A stretch of DNA of 64,000 bases from Butyrivibrio sp. (lineage in GTDB: Bacteria > Bacillota > Clostridia > Lachnospirales > Lachnospiraceae): positions 62,001 to 126,000 of the forward strand of contig SVGB01000007.1 in NCBI GenBank assembly GCA_015056565.1. The letters run 5' to 3'. Below are positions 1 to 8,763 of the stretch, in pieces. Under the pieces are notes generated by a model that saw only the letters and a program-made list of their open reading frames with translations, searched no databases and was not told the DNA's origin. Made by a program: the position numbers and the translations under genes. Positions within the stretch are counted from its first letter, which is position 1, and each line of letters begins with the position of its first letter.

Positions 1-52
1 ACTCTTTGCTTATGATTGTGCAATGAATATTAATAAAAAGGAGAAATGGCAC

Positions 53-1108
53 ATGAAGGTTGTATATGGGAAAAGCGGAACGGGAAATGTAGAAGAAGCA
101 GTCAGGGGAATTTCCGGACCTAAACTGCTTATCATGACCAGTGGGGGAGATGATTTTGAGAAGAATGTTGAAATGCTTGAGAAGCTATTTCCCGGTGTTC
201 CCAGTATAGGATGTATTGCTATGGGATATGACAAAGCAGTTCTTGAGAAGGGAGTTGCTATCACGGCCTTTATAGACGGAGTGACTGTAGCTGCAGGAGT
301 TCTTGAGAATGTCTCTGTAAGCCCTGCAAGACATATTGACAGGCTTATCAAGGATGTGGAATCAGTACACCCCGGCAGAGATAATACCGCAATAATTGAT
401 CTGTGCGCAGGTAATGACGCAGTAGTTATGTCTACAATTGGTGGGATAATGAAAAAAAATAACCTGCAGATCATGGGAGCTACAGGAGACGCCGGAAAGG
501 TAGCAGCTAACGGTGTGGTTTATCCTGATGGCATGGCTTATGCTGTTATCAAAAACAACACCGGCAAAGTAAAAGCTTATAAAGAAAATATCTATGAGCC
601 CAAGAGCGATATGCAGCTTGTGGCTTCCGAAACCGATAAGAGCAAGTATTATGTAGGCAAACTAAACGGCAGGAGCGCTAAACAGGTATATATGGAACTG
701 ACGGGAGCTTCTGAATCTGAGGCGGCATCCCAGACCTTTAAAAATCCTCTGGGCAAGATGATCGGCGATGATGTGTGCATTACATCCATCAAAGACATTT
801 CCGGAACCGGACTTGTAATGTACAGGCAGATAAACGATTCGGATATCCTCACTCTTTTGGAAATGAGGGATCCCATGGAGGTTGCAAGAGAAACAGTTGA
901 GAAGATAAAGAGAGACTTTGGCAAGGTTTCAGCTATTTTTTCAGTAAACTGTGTTTTCAGATACCTGGTTCTTAAGGATAGAGGGGAGCTTAATTCCTAT
1001 CTTGGAGAGATAGCATCTTTGGGTACATCCTGCGGACTTATTGGATATGGTGAACATTATAACGCTCAATTTGTAAATCAGACTATGACATGTGTTGTTT
1101 TTGAATAA
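53..1108 (+). CDS. FIST-domain sensory protein
   Basis: A soluble protein of 351 residues that fits the FIST N plus FIST C architecture, a sensor module thought to bind small ligands such as amino acids. The N-terminal half shows the alternating hydrophobic strands and Gly-rich turns of FIST ([20 protein letters not shown]). The C-terminal half ends in a conserved stretch, [17 protein letters not shown], typical of FIST_C. No signal peptide, membrane segment or output domain is visible. I chose ATG 53 rather than the in-frame ATG at 23 because AAAAGGAG sits 9-10 nt upstream of 53. A chemoreceptor gene starts 19 nt downstream, so the two probably form an operon in which FIST supplies the input. 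The ligand cannot be read from sequence. Confidence 0.85.
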   Translation: MKVVYGKSGTGNVEEAVRGISGPKLLIMTSGGDDFEKNVEMLEKLFPGVPSIGCIAMGYDKAVLEKGVAITAFIDGVTVAAGVLENVSVSPARHIDRLIKDVESVHPGRDNTAIIDLCAGNDAVVMSTIGGIMKKNNLQIMGATGDAGKVAANGVVYPDGMAYAVIKNNTGKVKAYKENIYEPKSDMQLVASETDKSKYYVGKLNGRSAKQVYMELTGASESEAASQTFKNPLGKMIGDDVCITSIKDISGTGLVMYRQINDSDILTLLEMRDPMEVARETVEKIKRDFGKVSAIFSVNCVFRYLVLKDRGELNSYLGEIASLGTSCGLIGYGEHYNAQFVNQTMTCVVFE

Positions 1109-1127
1109 AGACAAAAGGAGACAGAAA

Positions 1128-2093
1128 ATGTTTGAAAAATTATTTTCCAGAAATAAGCAGGATGAAGAGATAAATAACGCACAGATCGTAGAAGATCAGA
1201 AAAAAAGAGAAGACGAGAAGACAGATTCTTTAATATATCTTGCAGAATCAATTAAATCATGTCAAAAGGAATTGGTAGATAATGAAGTTAAGTCACTGGC
1301 GGAAATTCATGACATGGGTATCTCTGTAAACAGTGTTATTGAGAGCAATGCTCAGCTAAGGGAGCAGATGGAGGCTTTCAATACCAAATTTGCCGATGTA
1401 AATAGCAGCGCCAGCAAATTTGAAGATGTTAAGCAGGATATTCTTAAAAGCGTAGAAGGCGCCCAGGCCAAGGTCGAAGTCTTGAAAAGCGGGTCTCAGG
1501 GTGTGAGACAGAGCTTTGATGAGATGGCTGATGCTTTTGAGGGGTTCAAGCAATCTGTTGATCAGATATCTGAATATATGAAAACCATTATAAGTATTGC
1601 ATCCCAGACAAATCTCCTGGCTCTTAATGCTTCGATTGAGGCTGCCAGGGCAGGAGAGGCCGGAAAAGGCTTTGCTGTGGTTGCTACCGAGGTCAGAGAG
1701 CTTGCCGATGAGATCAAGAATATGACAAGCCAGGTTAATGAATCCATCGAGGCTGCGGGACAGATGAGCGAAAAGCTTACACTTAGTATGCAGAATTCTG
1801 TGGAAGCTATGGATAAGAGCCTGCAGGAGGTTGAGGAGACCAGAGGTTCTTTTGAAGAGATAATAGGCAGCGCCAACGGAGCTAATGCAGTTGAGAGAGA
1901 GATAGAGAATACTGCAAGGGAAGCTTCTGATGAGCTGCAGAAGATTGAGAACAACATCAACGATATAAATGCAAAGAATGAAAATCTTGTGGTCAGCCTT
2001 GATAAGATCAATGCTCTGGGAACAACAAAGAGCAGTACCTTTGAGAATATTGACAACCTTGTTTCTCAGATACGTCCAATAGTTAAAGATTAA
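1128..2093 (+). CDS. Soluble methyl-accepting chemotaxis protein
   Basis: A cytoplasmic chemoreceptor of 321 residues with no transmembrane segment and no ligand domain; nearly all of it is predicted helical coiled coil. The signalling hairpin tip is plain at about residues 157-190 ([19 protein letters not shown], then [15 protein letters not shown]), the site that contacts CheA and CheW. No CheR-docking pentapeptide is present at the C-terminus (it ends QIRPIVKD). The ATG at 1128 is preferred over an upstream non-ATG start because AAAAGGAG lies just before it. It follows the FIST gene by 19 nt. Inference: it relays FIST ligand binding to the chemotaxis kinase encoded at the far end of the window. 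Family call is certain; the stimulus is unknown. Confidence 0.92.
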   Translation: MFEKLFSRNKQDEEINNAQIVEDQKKREDEKTDSLIYLAESIKSCQKELVDNEVKSLAEIHDMGISVNSVIESNAQLREQMEAFNTKFADVNSSASKFEDVKQDILKSVEGAQAKVEVLKSGSQGVRQSFDEMADAFEGFKQSVDQISEYMKTIISIASQTNLLALNASIEAARAGEAGKGFAVVATEVRELADEIKNMTSQVNESIEAAGQMSEKLTLSMQNSVEAMDKSLQEVEETRGSFEEIIGSANGANAVEREIENTAREASDELQKIENNINDINAKNENLVVSLDKINALGTTKSSTFENIDNLVSQIRPIVKD

Positions 2094-2131
2094 ATAGTTG
2101 ATATTGTAATTGAAGCTTATTGATAATTTAA

Positions 2132-2168
2132 GACATGCAGATTGTATAAGGGTCTGCATGTCTTTTTT
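2132..2168 (+). terminator. Rho-independent terminator after the FIST-MCP pair
   Basis: A 10-bp perfect stem (GACATGCAGA at 2132-2141 with TCTGCATGTC at 2153-2162), an 11-nt loop and then six T residues. It lies 38 nt past the receptor stop codon. Confidence 0.85.
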
Positions 2169-2277
2169 ATATAAAAAAGAAAATTTCTTCAAATTTTTTT
2201 ATACGGAAAAACACTCTGCCAAGGCTACAAAAAAGTTGATTAAAAAATAAAATAACAATGATTATGGAATGACGATA

Positions 2278-2305
2278 TTGACAATTTTAAAACTTGATTT
2301 ACAAT
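2278..2305 (+). promoter_or_regulatory. SigA-type promoter for serC-serA
   Basis: TTGACA at 2278-2283, a 16-nt spacer, and TACAAT at 2300-2305, in a very AT-rich region. The predicted start near 2312 gives a leader of about 70 nt ending in AAAGGAGG before the serC TTG codon. No T-box or other riboswitch consensus was recognised in 2170-2380. Confidence 0.65.
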
Positions 2306-2380
2306 ATTTTTTATAGTTTTAAAATGTGATTTTAAAAATGCATATCAACACTTTTTGCAGATTAAAGGAGGAGATTTAAA

Positions 2381-3463
2381 TTGTCACGAGTTTATAATTT
2401 TTCAGCTGGTCCGGCAGTTCTTCCGGAAGAAGTGTTAAAACAGGCTGCAGCAGAAATGCTCGACTACAACGGATGTGGTATGTCTATCAATGAGATGAGC
2501 CACAGATCAAAAACTTTTGATAATGTTATTCAGACTGCTGAACAGGATATCAGAGATCTTATGAACATTCCTGACAATTATAAGGTTCTCTTTTTACAGG
2601 GCGGAGCAAGCCAGCAGTTTGCTGCAGTTCCTCTCAACCTTATGAAGAATAAAAAGGCTGGTTATATCATCACTGGTCAGTGGGCTAAGAAGGCTTATCA
2701 GGAAGCTCAGAAATATGGAGAGGCAGTTGAACTTGCTTCAAGTGCAGACAAGACTTTCTCATATATTCCTGACTGCTCAGATCTTGATATCGCTGATGAC
2801 CTTGATTATGTATACATCTGTGAGAACAATACGATCTATGGAACAAAGTTCAAGACTCTGCCAAACACAAAGGGCAAGATCCTTGTATCAGATGTTTCAT
2901 CATGTTTCCTGTCTGAGCCTGTAGATGTAACCAAATATGGCGTTATCTACGGCGGTGTACAGAAGAACGTCGGACCTGCAGGTCTTGTTATCAGCATAAT
3001 CAGAGAGGATCTCATTACAGATGATGTTCCTTCATTCACTCCTACAATGCTCAAGTGGAAGACCCAGGCTGACAATGGCTCTTTATACAACACTCCTAAC
3101 TGTTGGAGTATCTATATGTGCGGCCTTGTATTTAAGTGGCTTAAAGCCCAGGGCGGCCTTGCTGAGATGAAAAAGAGAAACGAAGAGAAGGCAGCTGTAC
3201 TCTACGATTATCTTGATCAGAGCAAGATGTTCAAGGGAACAGTAAGACCGCAGGATCGTTCACTTATGAATGTTCCTTTTGTAACTGATTCTGAGGAACT
3301 GAATGCCAAGTTCATCAAAGAGGCAACTGAGGCAGGCTTCGTAAGCCTTAAGGGACACAGAACAGTTGGCGGAATGAGAGCTAGTATCTACAATGCAATG
3401 CCAATTGAAGGTGTTAAGAAGCTTGTAGAGTTCATGGATAAGTTTGAAAAAGAAAACGCATAA
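2381..3463 (+). CDS. serC: Phosphoserine aminotransferase
   Basis: Transfers the amino group from glutamate to 3-phosphohydroxypyruvate to give phosphoserine, the second step of serine synthesis; PLP-dependent and cytosolic. The protein has the family's usual length (360 residues), the N-terminal signature YNFSAGPAVLPEEVL, and the PLP-lysine motif GGVQKNVGPAG with K195 as the Schiff-base lysine. Other family motifs (LFLQGGASQQF and GHRTVGGMRASIYNA) are intact. Translation starts at TTG 2381, behind AAAGGAGG at 2364-2371. serA follows after 14 nt, so the two serine genes are co-transcribed, probably from the promoter at 2278. Confidence 0.97.
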   Translation: MSRVYNFSAGPAVLPEEVLKQAAAEMLDYNGCGMSINEMSHRSKTFDNVIQTAEQDIRDLMNIPDNYKVLFLQGGASQQFAAVPLNLMKNKKAGYIITGQWAKKAYQEAQKYGEAVELASSADKTFSYIPDCSDLDIADDLDYVYICENNTIYGTKFKTLPNTKGKILVSDVSSCFLSEPVDVTKYGVIYGGVQKNVGPAGLVISIIREDLITDDVPSFTPTMLKWKTQADNGSLYNTPNCWSIYMCGLVFKWLKAQGGLAEMKKRNEEKAAVLYDYLDQSKMFKGTVRPQDRSLMNVPFVTDSEELNAKFIKEATEAGFVSLKGHRTVGGMRASIYNAMPIEGVKKLVEFMDKFEKENA

Positions 3464-3477
3464 CAGGGGGAGAATAA

Positions 3478-4647
3478 ATGTACAAGTATAAATGCTTAAA
3501 CCCAATTGCCAAGATTGGTCTTAATAACTTTAATGATCAGTATCAGGCAGTTGATAATGTAGATGAAGCTGAAGGCATCCTTGTTAGAAGTGCCAACATG
3601 CTTGAAATGGAGTTCTCAGATGAACTTCTTGCAATTGCAAGAGCTGGTGCGGGTGTAAACAACATCCCTCTGGACAGATGTGCAGAAAAAGGAATCGTTG
3701 TATTTAACACTCCTGGAGCAAATGCTAACGGTGTAAAAGAGATGGTTCTTGCAGCTATGCTCATTGCATCAAGAGATATTATCGGTGGAACAGAGTGGGT
3801 TAAGGCAAATGCCGGAGATCCTGATATTGCTAAGATCACAGAAAAGGCTAAGAAGAAATTTGCCGGAACTGAGATCTTTGGCAAGAAACTTGGTATCATC
3901 GGACTTGGCGCTATAGGTGTCCGTGTTGCCAACTCTGCAAGACAGCTTGGTATGGAAGTTTATGGATATGACCCATATCTTTCAATTGATGCTGCCTGGA
4001 GACTTTCTTCAGATGTTAAGCACGTAACTAATGTTGATGATATCTATTCAAAGTGTGACATTATAACTATCCATGTTCCTGCCCTTGATTCAACAAAGGG
4101 AATGATCAACAAGGATTCAATCGCCAAGATGAAGAAGGGTGTTATCCTTATAAATCTTGCAAGAGATATCCTTTGCAATGAGGTTGATGTACTTGCTGGT
4201 ATCAACTCCGGCAAGATCAGAAAATATGTTACTGACTTCCCAAATCCTGTTATTGCGGGGCACGACGGATGTATTGTAATCCCTCACCTTGGAGCATCAA
4301 CAGAGGAGTCAGAGGACAACTGCGCAGTTAAGGCAGTTCTTGAGATGAAAGATTACCTTGAAAATGGTAATATCAACAACTCTGTTAACCTTCCAAACTG
4401 CGATATGGGCGTATGCCATGGACCACGAGTTGGCATCTTCCACAAGAACGTAGCCAACATGATCGGTCAGTTTACAACAGTATTCGGCAACATGGGCATG
4501 AACATCTCTGATATGACCAACAAGTCAAGGGGTGACTATGCATATACTCTTATTGATCTTGAGGAAAGCGTTACAGGAGAGATCGTTAAGAAGCTTCAGA
4601 AGATTGATGGAGTTATCAGGGTAAGAGTAGTAAGAAAAGACATTTGA
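3478..4647 (+). CDS. serA: D-3-phosphoglycerate dehydrogenase
   Basis: Oxidises 3-phosphoglycerate with NAD, the first step of serine synthesis. It is the shorter type (389 residues): substrate and nucleotide domains plus one C-terminal ACT domain (about residues 318-389), which in this family binds serine for feedback control. The Rossmann motif GLGAIG is near residue 142. Catalytic Arg229 (LARDILC) and His270 (IPHLGAST) are present. The usual DVFE-EP segment that carries the catalytic Glu is replaced by TDFPNP, a form I recall in many Firmicutes SerA proteins. Gene order serC-serA and spacing support an operon. Confidence 0.95.
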   Translation: MYKYKCLNPIAKIGLNNFNDQYQAVDNVDEAEGILVRSANMLEMEFSDELLAIARAGAGVNNIPLDRCAEKGIVVFNTPGANANGVKEMVLAAMLIASRDIIGGTEWVKANAGDPDIAKITEKAKKKFAGTEIFGKKLGIIGLGAIGVRVANSARQLGMEVYGYDPYLSIDAAWRLSSDVKHVTNVDDIYSKCDIITIHVPALDSTKGMINKDSIAKMKKGVILINLARDILCNEVDVLAGINSGKIRKYVTDFPNPVIAGHDGCIVIPHLGASTEESEDNCAVKAVLEMKDYLENGNINNSVNLPNCDMGVCHGPRVGIFHKNVANMIGQFTTVFGNMGMNISDMTNKSRGDYAYTLIDLEESVTGEIVKKLQKIDGVIRVRVVRKDI

Positions 4648-4673
4648 TCCAAAGAAAATATAGTAAAATAGTG

Positions 4674-4704
4674 GGAGAGATTTTGTTCTTTGCAAGGTCT
4701 CTCC
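4674..4704 (+). other. Hairpin between serA and the DUF1015 gene
   Basis: GGAGAGA at 4674-4680 pairs with TCTCTCC at 4698-4704 across a 17-nt loop and is followed by TTAAATTTTG. The stem is short and the T-run is broken, so it may be a weak terminator or attenuator that lets some reading reach the next gene. Confidence 0.4.
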
Positions 4705-4729
4705 TTAAATTTTGTAATGGAGGATTACG

Positions 4730-5980
4730 ATGGCTGATATAAGACCTTTTAAAGCGTACAGACCCGCACCAGAAAAGGTGGAGAAGATTGCTGCTCTGCC
4801 ATATGACGTGTACAACAGACAGGAAGCGAGAACAGTGGTGGAAAAAAATCCCGATTCTTTTCTTGCTATCGACAGACCAGAGACATTCTTTGAACCAGAG
4901 CATGACATGTATGCCAGGGAAGTATATGAAAAAGCTGCAAGCGAGCTTCACAAAAAGATGGAAAACGGTGATTTTATCCAGGATGAGGAAAACTGTTATT
5001 ACATCTATGAGCTGACATTTAAGGGAAGAAGCCAGACTGGTATCGTAGCTCTTTCTTCTATTGATGACTACTTAAATGGTGTTATTAAAAAACATGAAAA
5101 CACCAGAGAAGAGAAGGAGAAGGATAGGATTGACCATGTATATACCTGCAAGGCTCAGACTGGACCTATTTTCCTTTGCTACAGAGAAAACAAGACCATA
5201 AACGAGATCGTTTCAAGGGTTAAGGCTATGGATGAGCCAATTTATGACTTTGTTTCTGAAGGCGATGTAAGAAACAGAGTCTGGCTCATGGACGATGAAG
5301 ATGAAAACAACATGATAAGCCGCGTGTTTACTACTATAAATGACGTTTATATAGCTGACGGACATCACAGGTGCGCATCTGCTGTAAAGGTGGGCCTTAA
5401 GATGAGACAGGAAGGCGAAGGAACTCTTAGAGGCAAGCAGCAGTCTGACTACTTTTTGTCAGTTCTTTTCCCTGATTCTGAGCTCATGATCATGGACTAC
5501 AACAGAGTAGTGAAAGATTTAAATGGCCTTACAACCAGTAAGTTCCTTGACAGATTAAAGGAAAAATTTGATATTGCAGAGGAAAAAGAACAAGTAAGAC
5601 CATCTAAAAAAGCAGAGTTTGGCATGTATGTTGATAAGAAGTGGTACAGACTGACTGCTCATAAAGATCTTTTAAAGGATGATGCTGTTGAGGGACTTGA
5701 TGTATCGATCCTTCAAAATGAGGTTCTTTCGCCAATACTTGGTATTGGGGATCCAAGAACTGACAAGAGGATTGATTTTGTGGGCGGAATAAGAGGGCTT
5801 TCTGAACTTGAGAAAAGGGCAGATGGCGATATGTGCATTGCCTTTTCAATGTATCCAACCTCTATTTCTGAACTTTTTGAAGTTGCGGATGCCAAAAGGC
5901 TGATGCCTCCTAAGTCTACATGGTTTGAGCCCAAACTTTTAAGCGGTTTATTCATACATGATATTTGTGGTAAGATATAA
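4730..5980 (+). CDS. DUF1015 family protein
   Basis: A soluble 416-residue protein of the DUF1015 family. The family hallmark is visible: an N-terminal PYDVYNRQEAR segment followed by RPETF, and the central YIADGHHRCASAVKV motif (about residues 205-219), whose histidines look like a metal or phosphate site. The family is often found beside serA and serC, which suggests a link to serine or phosphoserine metabolism, but no reaction is established that I know of. Start ATG 4730 follows GGAGG by a few bases. The next gene begins 29 nt downstream. Confidence 0.88.
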   Translation: MADIRPFKAYRPAPEKVEKIAALPYDVYNRQEARTVVEKNPDSFLAIDRPETFFEPEHDMYAREVYEKAASELHKKMENGDFIQDEENCYYIYELTFKGRSQTGIVALSSIDDYLNGVIKKHENTREEKEKDRIDHVYTCKAQTGPIFLCYRENKTINEIVSRVKAMDEPIYDFVSEGDVRNRVWLMDDEDENNMISRVFTTINDVYIADGHHRCASAVKVGLKMRQEGEGTLRGKQQSDYFLSVLFPDSELMIMDYNRVVKDLNGLTTSKFLDRLKEKFDIAEEKEQVRPSKKAEFGMYVDKKWYRLTAHKDLLKDDAVEGLDVSILQNEVLSPILGIGDPRTDKRIDFVGGIRGLSELEKRADGDMCIAFSMYPTSISELFEVADAKRLMPPKSTWFEPKLLSGLFIHDICGKI

Positions 5981-6009
5981 GTAATCTGATAATTAATGGA
6001 GGGATTACC

Positions 6010-8481
6010 GTGAATAATAAACTATACAAAATGATGAACTGGCCCGAAATAGAAGAGATAATTTACTCTGATGGTGACAATCCCCACAGAATACTTGGAG
6101 CCCACAAGGTCGGAAACAGCTACCTTGTACAGGCTTTTTATCCGGATGCGGTTTCTATAAAAGTCTATATAGAGAACACTAAAAAGAGCTATGAAATGGA
6201 GCTGGCTGATGAAGCTGGTTTCTATGCTGTGATAGTGCCTTTTGTAGACAAGCTTAAATATCATTTTGTTATTACAGACCAGGATGGCGAAGAAACAAAG
6301 GTTTATGATCCGTATGCTTTTGAGGCTCTTATGGACAGAGAGGACTTTATAAAGCTTGGCAGCGGTATTCACTTTAAAATTTATGAAAAATTAGGCGCCC
6401 ATCTCATGGTAAGAAATGGGATAAAGGGTTGTGAATTTGCTGTTTGGGCTCCATCTGCAGCAAGAGTAAGTGTCATTGGCGATTTCAATAACTGGGATGG
6501 AAGGATCTGCCAGATGCACAGGCTGGATCCAATTGGAGTTTTTGAGATCTTTATACCAGAAGCCAAAGAAGGCGATGGCTATCAGTTTGAGATCAAGACC
6601 AGAAATGGTTTGATCCTGAAAAGACCTGACCCATATGCCATTCATTCAAAGGGAGAAAACGGCGTTATCTCAGTGATCTCAGAAATTAAGCAGATTGAAT
6701 GGAATGATGAAAAGTGGGTGGCTGGCAGAAAGAAGCTTAATCTGGATGAGGATCCGGTTTCCATTTGCGAGATAAGTCTTGAAGCTTTTGCTGGAAGACA
6801 TGAAGGCAAGAGCACAATGGAAGAGATAACCAGAGATGTTCTTGAATACGTCTGCAATCACGGCTTTAATACAATTGAACTGATGCCTGTAATGAAGCAT
6901 GTTCCAGGACACTTCTATCATATACTTAACTTCTTTGCGCTGGATGATATATATGGAACACCACAGGATTTCATGAAATTTGTAGATGCCTGTCACGAAG
7001 CAGGTATCAGGATAATCCTTGACTGGGTTCCAACATTCTTCCCAAAGTCATCCTGCGGACTTAGCGAATTTGATGGAAGAAGCCTTTATGAGTATGCAGA
7101 TCCAAGGATCGGAATACATCCAAAGTCTGGTGATCTGATATTTGATTATGGAAGAAAAGAAGTAACAAACTTCCTTCTTTCTAATGCTTTGTTCTGGATT
7201 GATAATTTCCATATCGATGGAATAAGGACTTCAGATATTTCAAGGATACTGTATCTTGACTACGACAGAAAGCCGGGAGAATGGATGCCTAATATCTACG
7301 GCGGAAACGAAAATCTTGAAGCTCTGGAATTCCTTAAACAGTTTACATCTGTCCTTCACAAGAATTATCCTGGGGTTGTTCTTATTACAAAAGAGACAGC
7401 CTGCTGGCCTCATGTTACTGATAGTATTGATGAGGGCGGACTTGGATTTGACTTTAAGTGGAACAATGGCTGGAGCAGAGATTTTCTTTCATATATGGAA
7501 AATGATCCTCTCTTCAGGGCAGGACATCACGATGAGGTTACTTTCAGCCTTATCTACAGCTATACCGAGAGATTTATTCTTGCTTTTACTCATGAAGATA
7601 TTGAAAAAGGCCTTGAGGGACTTTACTATCGTATGCCTGGAGATTCTTCCCAGAAGATGGCAAACCTTCGCCTGGCTGTTAGCTTTATGATGGTTCATCC
7701 TGGCAGAAAGCACCTGTATATGGAGCCTGATGCCCTGACTGTGGATCAGTCGGTATTCGTAGAGAACATGATCAAAGATCTTAATGATCTTTACTACAAA
7801 AAACCGGCTCTTCATGCCTTTGATGGCAATGACTCCGGATTTGAGTGGATAAATGTACTTGCATCAGACGAATGTATGCTGGCGTTTGTCAGAAAGACCG
7901 ACAATGACAACGAAATGCTTGTTGTAGTAGCCAACATGGCTGGTGTTGAGAGACAGTTTGAGATTGGCGTTCCGGCTGACGGCAGATATTTAGAGCTGTT
8001 TAATTCCGATAACACAAGCTATGGCGGTAAGGGCCTTCTTAATCAGGGCAGAAAAGAGGCAAGACGCAAGGAATGTGACGGAAGAAACTACTCCATAAGT
8101 ATTGAAATGGCTCCAGTTTCCCTTTCAATCTTTGGTTATACTCCATACACTGAGCAGGAGAAGAAGATAAGAGCTATCAAGGAAGAGCAGGAGATCAATA
8201 AGGAAAAAGAAAAACAGGAGCGTCTTGAAGCACTTAAAAAGAAGCAGTCCCTTGAAGAAGAAAAGCTTCTTAGAGAGCTTAAGCTAAAGTATGAAAAAGA
8301 ACTAAAGGAGCAGGAAAAAGCCATCGAAGAAAAGTATGAAAAGATCGAAGAAGAGCGGATCTTTAGCATAGTTTCTGAAGAAGCCTTAAAGAGAGTTACA
8401 AATAAGCCTGCAGCTAAGAAGACAACTGCTAAGAAGGCTTCTGCTCCCAAAAAGAGTACTCCCAAAAAGAAAAAGTTGTAA
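6010..8481 (+). CDS. Catalytically degenerate glycogen branching enzyme homologue with coiled-coil and lysine-rich tail
   Basis: An 823-residue relative of GlgB. Order: an N-terminal CBM48-like domain (about 1-110), a second CBM48 (about 135-235, containing VIGDFNNWDGR), a GH13 barrel (about 245-640), a C-terminal beta domain, a highly charged coiled coil (about 711-790) and a Lys/Ala/Thr/Pro tail ending KKKKL. Flanks of the active site align closely with GlgB (LYEYADPR, SNALFWIDNFHIDGIR, GGLGFDFKWNNGW), but the nucleophile Asp is Ser408, the acid/base Glu is Lys461 and the third Asp is Glu529 (HDE became HED). The GNEF-type segment after the barrel is also missing. It starts at GTG 6010 behind GGAGGG. 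Branching activity is therefore unlikely; glycogen binding or scaffolding is an inference. A true glgB would be expected elsewhere in the genome. Confidence 0.85.
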   Translation: MNNKLYKMMNWPEIEEIIYSDGDNPHRILGAHKVGNSYLVQAFYPDAVSIKVYIENTKKSYEMELADEAGFYAVIVPFVDKLKYHFVITDQDGEETKVYDPYAFEALMDREDFIKLGSGIHFKIYEKLGAHLMVRNGIKGCEFAVWAPSAARVSVIGDFNNWDGRICQMHRLDPIGVFEIFIPEAKEGDGYQFEIKTRNGLILKRPDPYAIHSKGENGVISVISEIKQIEWNDEKWVAGRKKLNLDEDPVSICEISLEAFAGRHEGKSTMEEITRDVLEYVCNHGFNTIELMPVMKHVPGHFYHILNFFALDDIYGTPQDFMKFVDACHEAGIRIILDWVPTFFPKSSCGLSEFDGRSLYEYADPRIGIHPKSGDLIFDYGRKEVTNFLLSNALFWIDNFHIDGIRTSDISRILYLDYDRKPGEWMPNIYGGNENLEALEFLKQFTSVLHKNYPGVVLITKETACWPHVTDSIDEGGLGFDFKWNNGWSRDFLSYMENDPLFRAGHHDEVTFSLIYSYTERFILAFTHEDIEKGLEGLYYRMPGDSSQKMANLRLAVSFMMVHPGRKHLYMEPDALTVDQSVFVENMIKDLNDLYYKKPALHAFDGNDSGFEWINVLASDECMLAFVRKTDNDNEMLVVVANMAGVERQFEIGVPADGRYLELFNSDNTSYGGKGLLNQGRKEARRKECDGRNYSISIEMAPVSLSIFGYTPYTEQEKKIRAIKEEQEINKEKEKQERLEALKKKQSLEEEKLLRELKLKYEKELKEQEKAIEEKYEKIEEERIFSIVSEEALKRVTNKPAAKKTTAKKASAPKKSTPKKKKL

Positions 8482-8504
8482 TTAACCAAAATAAAATCTA
8501 TAAT
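8476..8504 (+). promoter_or_regulatory. SigA-type promoter for tRNA-Thr
   Basis: TTGTAA at 8476-8481, a 17-nt spacer and a perfect TATAAT at 8499-8504. The -35 box overlaps the last codons of the preceding gene. Predicted start is near 8511, about 58 nt before the tRNA. Confidence 0.65.
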
Positions 8505-8518
8505 GATAAGGTCGCATC

Positions 8519-8553
8519 CATAATGGATCCCATATTTTGTGGGATCCATTATG
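8519..8553 (+). repeat. 14-bp perfect inverted repeat in the tRNA leader
   Basis: CATAATGGATCCCA at 8519-8532 and its exact complement at 8540-8553, with a 7-nt loop. No T-run follows on either strand, so it is not a classical terminator. It would form a stable hairpin just after the predicted tRNA transcription start. Confidence 0.7.
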
Positions 8554-8568
8554 ATGAAGGCCGAAAGT

Positions 8569-8641
8569 GCTGGAATAGCGCAGTCGGTAGCGCAACTGAT
8601 TCGTAATCAGTAGGTCGAGGGTTCAAGTCCCTTTTCCAGCT
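8569..8641 (+). tRNA. tRNA-Thr (anticodon CGU)
   Basis: A full cloverleaf can be folded. The acceptor stem is GCTGGAA with TTCCAGC, the D arm contains AGTCGGTAG, the anticodon stem is ACTGA/TCAGT around loop TTCGTAA (anticodon CGT, reading ACG), and the T arm contains GGTTCAAGTCC. The discriminator is T8641. CCA is not encoded. Confidence 0.96.
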
Positions 8642-8654
8642 CTGTATTAAAAAA

Positions 8655-8688
8655 GGAGACAACATATTGTATTGTTGTCTCCTTTTTT
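8655..8688 (+). terminator. Terminator after tRNA-Thr
   Basis: GGAGACAACA at 8655-8664 pairs perfectly with TGTTGTCTCC at 8673-8682 across an 8-nt loop, followed by six T. The A-run before the stem makes it nearly symmetrical. Confidence 0.9.
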
Positions 8689-8689
8689 G

Positions 8690-8698
8690 TGGTATAAT
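8690..8698 (+). promoter_or_regulatory. Extended -10 promoter for apt-rel
   Basis: TGGTATAAT gives a perfect -10 hexamer (8693-8698) with the TG extension one base upstream. No good -35 lies at the right distance, because that stretch is the tRNA terminator stem. Confidence 0.5.
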
Positions 8699-8763
8699 AA
8701 TGTGTCGAATTATTTTTAATGCATTGAAACTTTATTACAGTTCAGTGCGGAGAGGGTATAACC

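Noticed and set aside
1356..2192. 278-residue open frame on the minus strand opposite the chemoreceptor
   Set aside because: It is a shadow of a certain gene, has no ribosome binding site and its translation is compositionally odd (Leu/Ile/His/Ser rich).
2170..2380. Possible T-box or riboswitch upstream of serC
   Set aside because: No T-box consensus or antiterminator structure could be found; the gap is explained by a terminator and a promoter.
8519..8553. Leader hairpin as a terminator of the upstream gene
   Set aside because: No T-run on either strand and a promoter lies upstream of it.
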